64,000 bases of DNA from Brienomyrus brachyistius (lineage: Eukaryota > Chordata > Actinopteri > Osteoglossiformes > Mormyridae), in assembly GCF_023856365.1 (NCBI RefSeq), contig NC_064555.1, positions 19,664,254 to 19,728,253 on the forward strand. The letters run 5' to 3'. Shown here in pieces: positions 60,732 through 64,000 of this stretch. The position numbers were made by a program, and so were the translations under genes. Under the pieces are notes generated by a model that worked only from the letters and a program-made list of their open reading frames with translations, was not told the origin of the DNA and did not search any database. Each line of letters begins with the position of its first letter. The stretch's first letter is position 1.

Positions 60732-61768
60732 TTTTTTAGGCAAATACATATATATATTCTGCTCTGCATATTGTTATATTGGGAAATTGCAGTGTTGAGT
60801 AAATATTATATCATGGCTTTAATATGACATAGTCCCTGGTTCATTTTGTACAAATATTCAAAGTTTAAAGCCTTCTCATTTTGCTTTCCTATTTTTGCAT
60901 TGTGGGATAAATTTGAATAATTCTTTTTAGATGCAATTTTATCTATTATGTAAGCACATTCAGTGAAACCACCATACTGCTTATTGCATTTAACTTTTAT
61001 TTTGTCATTTTATTTCTTAATGCAGCTAACTTTGGTTGGGTGTTAAACACTGGTTAATACTATTTTATAAATTCTAGTACTTGTACTGAGTTCATTGTCT
61101 GCATTTCATTATTTTATTTGTATTTGAATATTTTGTCTTCTGTTTTTGAGCTATGTAATGGAAGTAGTCTATATAGCAAAGCAAGGTAGACGCAGGAGCA
61201 GTAGTGTGATACAGATTCATAATATATTGCTTTATGTTTCTGAATTTGTACATCTGATATTTTTGCTTTATTCAGTACAGATATGACAAAGCAAAGTTAA
61301 CAAAAAAAAATCCGCGTAGCTTACAGTTCAGACGTAAAGCTTAACACTGTTGGGAAACTGCTGCAAGATGCAACCTTCCCTGACATGCAACACTGCCATG
61401 AGTATTTAGAGTTGCCCTTTTTTGTGCCTGTTTGAACTGTATTACCACCCTTTAAATCAGCACTTTTCACACCTCTTCACTCAATCCTATACGGAAGGTA
61501 CAGCACGAATTCTCCGAACTCAAGTGGAGGTTAGAGTACTTAGTTCAAAATGTACAGTACAGCTGGATTAACTACACACTAATTAGCGCTTACGTAATGT
61601 GCTTACCCCTATCCAGCTAGAGGTGATTCATAAATAAGTATCCAAAAATTTATTTGAGGCGTAACATCTCTTTCGGCTCATGTGTGTTACTGCTTGGGGC
61701 TCATAAATATATATGTTTTACCTATTTGTAAAAAAAATACAGAATAAAAAATCTTTAGTAATAATAAA
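60732..61768 (+). other. plec: Plectin 3' UTR (minimal extent)
   Basis: AT-rich, no ORF of note. The first AATAAA hexamers after the stop are at 61743-61748 and 61763-61768, so the 3' UTR is at least about 1 kb; the end is not provable here. Confidence 0.6.
61743..61768 (+). terminator. Polyadenylation signals (two AATAAA)
   Basis: AATAAA at 61743-61748 and again at 61763-61768. First canonical signals downstream of the plectin stop. Confidence 0.55.
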
Positions 61769-61849
61769 TGTGCATGCAGTTCATTTATTGATAAGATAAT
61801 TAAGGTCCCCGTGTCACTTATTTCTCTTCAGTCCCTATAGATTTTCTTC

Positions 61850-61910
61850 TGCTGAATTACACTGCTGAATTACACTGCTGAATTACACTGCTGAATAACA
61901 CTGCTGAATA
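61850..61910. repeat. 13-bp tandem repeat GCTGAATTACACT
   Basis: About 4-5 units, the last two altered to GCTGAATAACACT and GCTGAATAGTGG. Lies just past the first polyadenylation signals. Confidence 0.9.
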
Positions 61911-63545
61911 GTGGTCCATTGGAATGGAATATGACATTGCCATAGCTGACACATTTCCTTGGTGGTTTACACTAAAGCCTGACAACAGTTAGCCATTATT
62001 TAATAATGTTTTTGGAGTTTTTCCAATGCAAGTATTCAACCATCTCTTTACTTGCTTGACATTTATACTATTGGGTTAAGTAACAGCTCTGTAAATGGAA
62101 ACAGTATTTACACATATTTAGAGGCTGGAAATATTTGGCCATGAATTAACATAGTATTTGACATGCATGAAAAGTTTTGGTTACAGAGGGAGTGTGATGT
62201 TGCGATGCCTGATAAAGAACCGCCACTGAACATACCAGTCATGTTTTACTGGGCTTATTATCCAGCTTGTGATGTTCGTGTTATGAGTAGGTATCCCCTA
62301 TGCATTGTGGCTGTCACACATCTCAGTCTACTCCACAGACCTGACATATCAAATCACCTCTGGTCAGGGTTCTTCGTCAACAGCCGTTACTCGGTTTACT
62401 GCTATTTTTATTCGGTCACCCAGCAAAATCATCTTATCGTGAGGGCAGTGGGTCATGTAATGGCTAAAGACTGTGACAAACATGACCAGATATTTGCTCC
62501 AGTTGTTTTTGCCCAGAAGTACCAAGAACGGCCCTGCTGTGCTGTCTTTGGTCGAGATACTGCACCTAAAATGTGATTTGGTTCCACCTTATTCAGCTGC
62601 ATAGAAGGGTACAGTGTTAAGAAACTTTTGAAAGTGTCTGTTAAATCTTTTAGTATCAAAATCTGCCTTGTTTTAAGCATGATTAGGTGTGCATTTTTAT
62701 TAACTTTTTTTTAATGAATAAACATCCAGATAACCCAATGACTAAAATGGAAATGTAGGATTTTATATTGCAAACATAGATCACCTACTTGAATATTATA
62801 GTCCAAAAAGGTCTTATAGCTTTGCCATTTTTCCCAGTGTCAGTCAGTCTTTATTTTCTCAATGTCTTTTTTTCTCTTAATTTTCTCTTTTTCTTTGAAC
62901 CTGACTTTTGTAAATCATCATGTTCTATTTAAATTGTCATAATATTTTGATAAAATATTAAATATATATTTTTGCTTTGCATGTTTTACTAATATGGTCA
63001 TATTTTTAAACAGGATGCAAGAGGAAACTGTTTTAAATATTATCCTTTCAACAAAGCGATTTCTGCTTTACCTAGTTAAATGTATTTAGGGCAATAAATG
63101 TAATCAAAATTGCAGGTGTACCTACTCATCAAGAGATATGACAAAGCATGTTCAAAAATATTGTGTATTTTTGATGATGATAATAATGTAAATAAACTAA
63201 GGTGCTTTAACGATTAAACATATATTTGTCATGTTGTGATTAACACATAAATATAGATATTGATATTAACATCTTCAACAATCTCTGTGTTGCTTATTAA
63301 CAAAATGTTCATTTCTATCTGTCAGGTCAATGTTGCTTTATATTTAAATGCAGTTAAAATGCAAGTGTAGTTGTATTACTAGCCTTATATGAACCAGTGA
63401 CTTGTTTTTATCTAAACAACAAGCATCTGGCTACATCTCCATAAAATGAGCATAAAAATACCACATCTGATTGGTACTAAAGAGAAGTACCAGCATGGCC
63501 CATTAGAGGTCACTAGAGTAGCTTTAAATTTAATTTAATATTTTT
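61911..63545. other. 3' flank or extended 3' UTR
   Basis: AT-rich. Further AATAAA signals at 62717-62722 and 63191-63196 could serve longer transcripts. A 137-codon ORF at 62163-62576 has no recognisable features. No neighbouring gene found. Confidence 0.5.
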
Positions 63546-63800
63546 GGTGGCTTACTGTGGCTGAACTGTTAGCACTGTAGCATCACACCTCCATGTTTGG
63601 GGATTTGATTCCCAGCTTCTGTGTGTATACTGCACTTTCCAGTCCAATAACATGCACCAAGCTGACTCCATGCCTCTGAATTGCCCAAACTGTGGTCTGC
63701 AATGGACCGGCATCATGTCCTGGGTGTGTTCTGCTTTACCCTGTGTTTTCTGGGATAAGCTCTAGGTTCACCAGGGCCCTGTACTGGAATAGGAATGGGA
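63546..63800 (+). mobile_element. Highly diverged SINE of the 28437 family
   Basis: Keeps the order 'ggtggctta.tgtggctgaactgttagcac', 'catcacacctc', 'tgatt.ccagc', 'aattgccca', 'ctgcaatggaccgg', 'ctgggataagctc', but with many substitutions. Confidence 0.65.
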
Positions 63801-64000
63801 TTTTAGACCATCACTGTGTAACCAAATCTAGGGGGAAAGCTTAAATACAGACATGTATTTACACCCACAAAAATAGATGGGTTCGTTTCGCTTATTCTTA
63901 TAGCTCTGCTGCTATTTCTATACGCTTCACACTTCCAGCTTTGTCACATGACTGTGTTTGTGTGGATTTTCTTCCAGATTCTGTGCTTTCATCCCACAGC

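Noticed and set aside
62163..62576. 137-codon ORF downstream of plectin
   Set aside because: Lies in AT-rich 3' flank, no recognisable domain, poor protein-like composition; no splice support.

Overview
The window is vertebrate nuclear DNA, most likely from a ray-finned (teleost-type) fish. It has GT-AG introns, tRNA-derived SINEs ending in ATGG tails, piggyBac- and hAT-type DNA transposon remnants, many simple repeats, and one long gene on the + strand. That gene is plectin (plec), the giant cytolinker of the plakin family. I could trace an unbroken reading frame through 33 coding exons from first exon 1b (4406) to the stop codon (60731). Every junction keeps phase. The sum is 13,758 nt, or 4,585 residues, for the form with exon 1b and micro-exon 3-alpha but without micro-exon 2-alpha.

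Layout. 1-16,640 is the alternative 5' end, with first exons 1b (4406-4517) and 1a (13658-13772), an unassigned phase-compatible first-exon candidate (7635-7782) and a weak tiny candidate (404-431). All end in phase 1 and can splice to common exon 2 (16641). 16,641-33,798 encodes the actin-binding domain (two CH domains) and the start of the plakin domain; it includes two in-frame micro-exons, 2-alpha (15 nt, encoding HWRAE) and 3-alpha (36 nt). 33,679-48,423 carries exons 9-30, the spectrin-repeat plakin domain with an SH3 module in exons 20-21. Exon 31 (50701-54054, 3,354 nt) is the coiled-coil rod. Exon 32 (54411-60731) encodes the rod end, six plakin repeat domains, the intermediate-filament-binding linker and the Gly-Ser-Arg tail. 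60,732-64,000 is 3' UTR and flank with several AATAAA signals; no second gene is recognised.

How the parts work together. Alternative first exons address the same cytolinker to different organelles or junctions, the two micro-exons tune the actin-binding domain, and exon 31 can be skipped without changing frame to give a rodless form. The C-terminal repeats bind intermediate filaments, so the protein bridges actin, membranes and intermediate filaments.

The most interesting signals are not a foreign system but an intricate splicing architecture. Micro-exon 2-alpha has a long pyrimidine tract upstream and an RBFOX-type TGCATG downstream. Micro-exon 3-alpha is preceded by a pyrimidine minisatellite and followed by three GCATG motifs. 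There is an unassigned first exon at 7635, and GC-rich orphan ORFs lie inside introns at 31730 and 43718. Introns hold a TTAA-flanked piggyBac-like MITE pair, a hAT remnant with a BED finger, SINEs with intact target duplications, and a 45-bp tandem array grown from a SINE.
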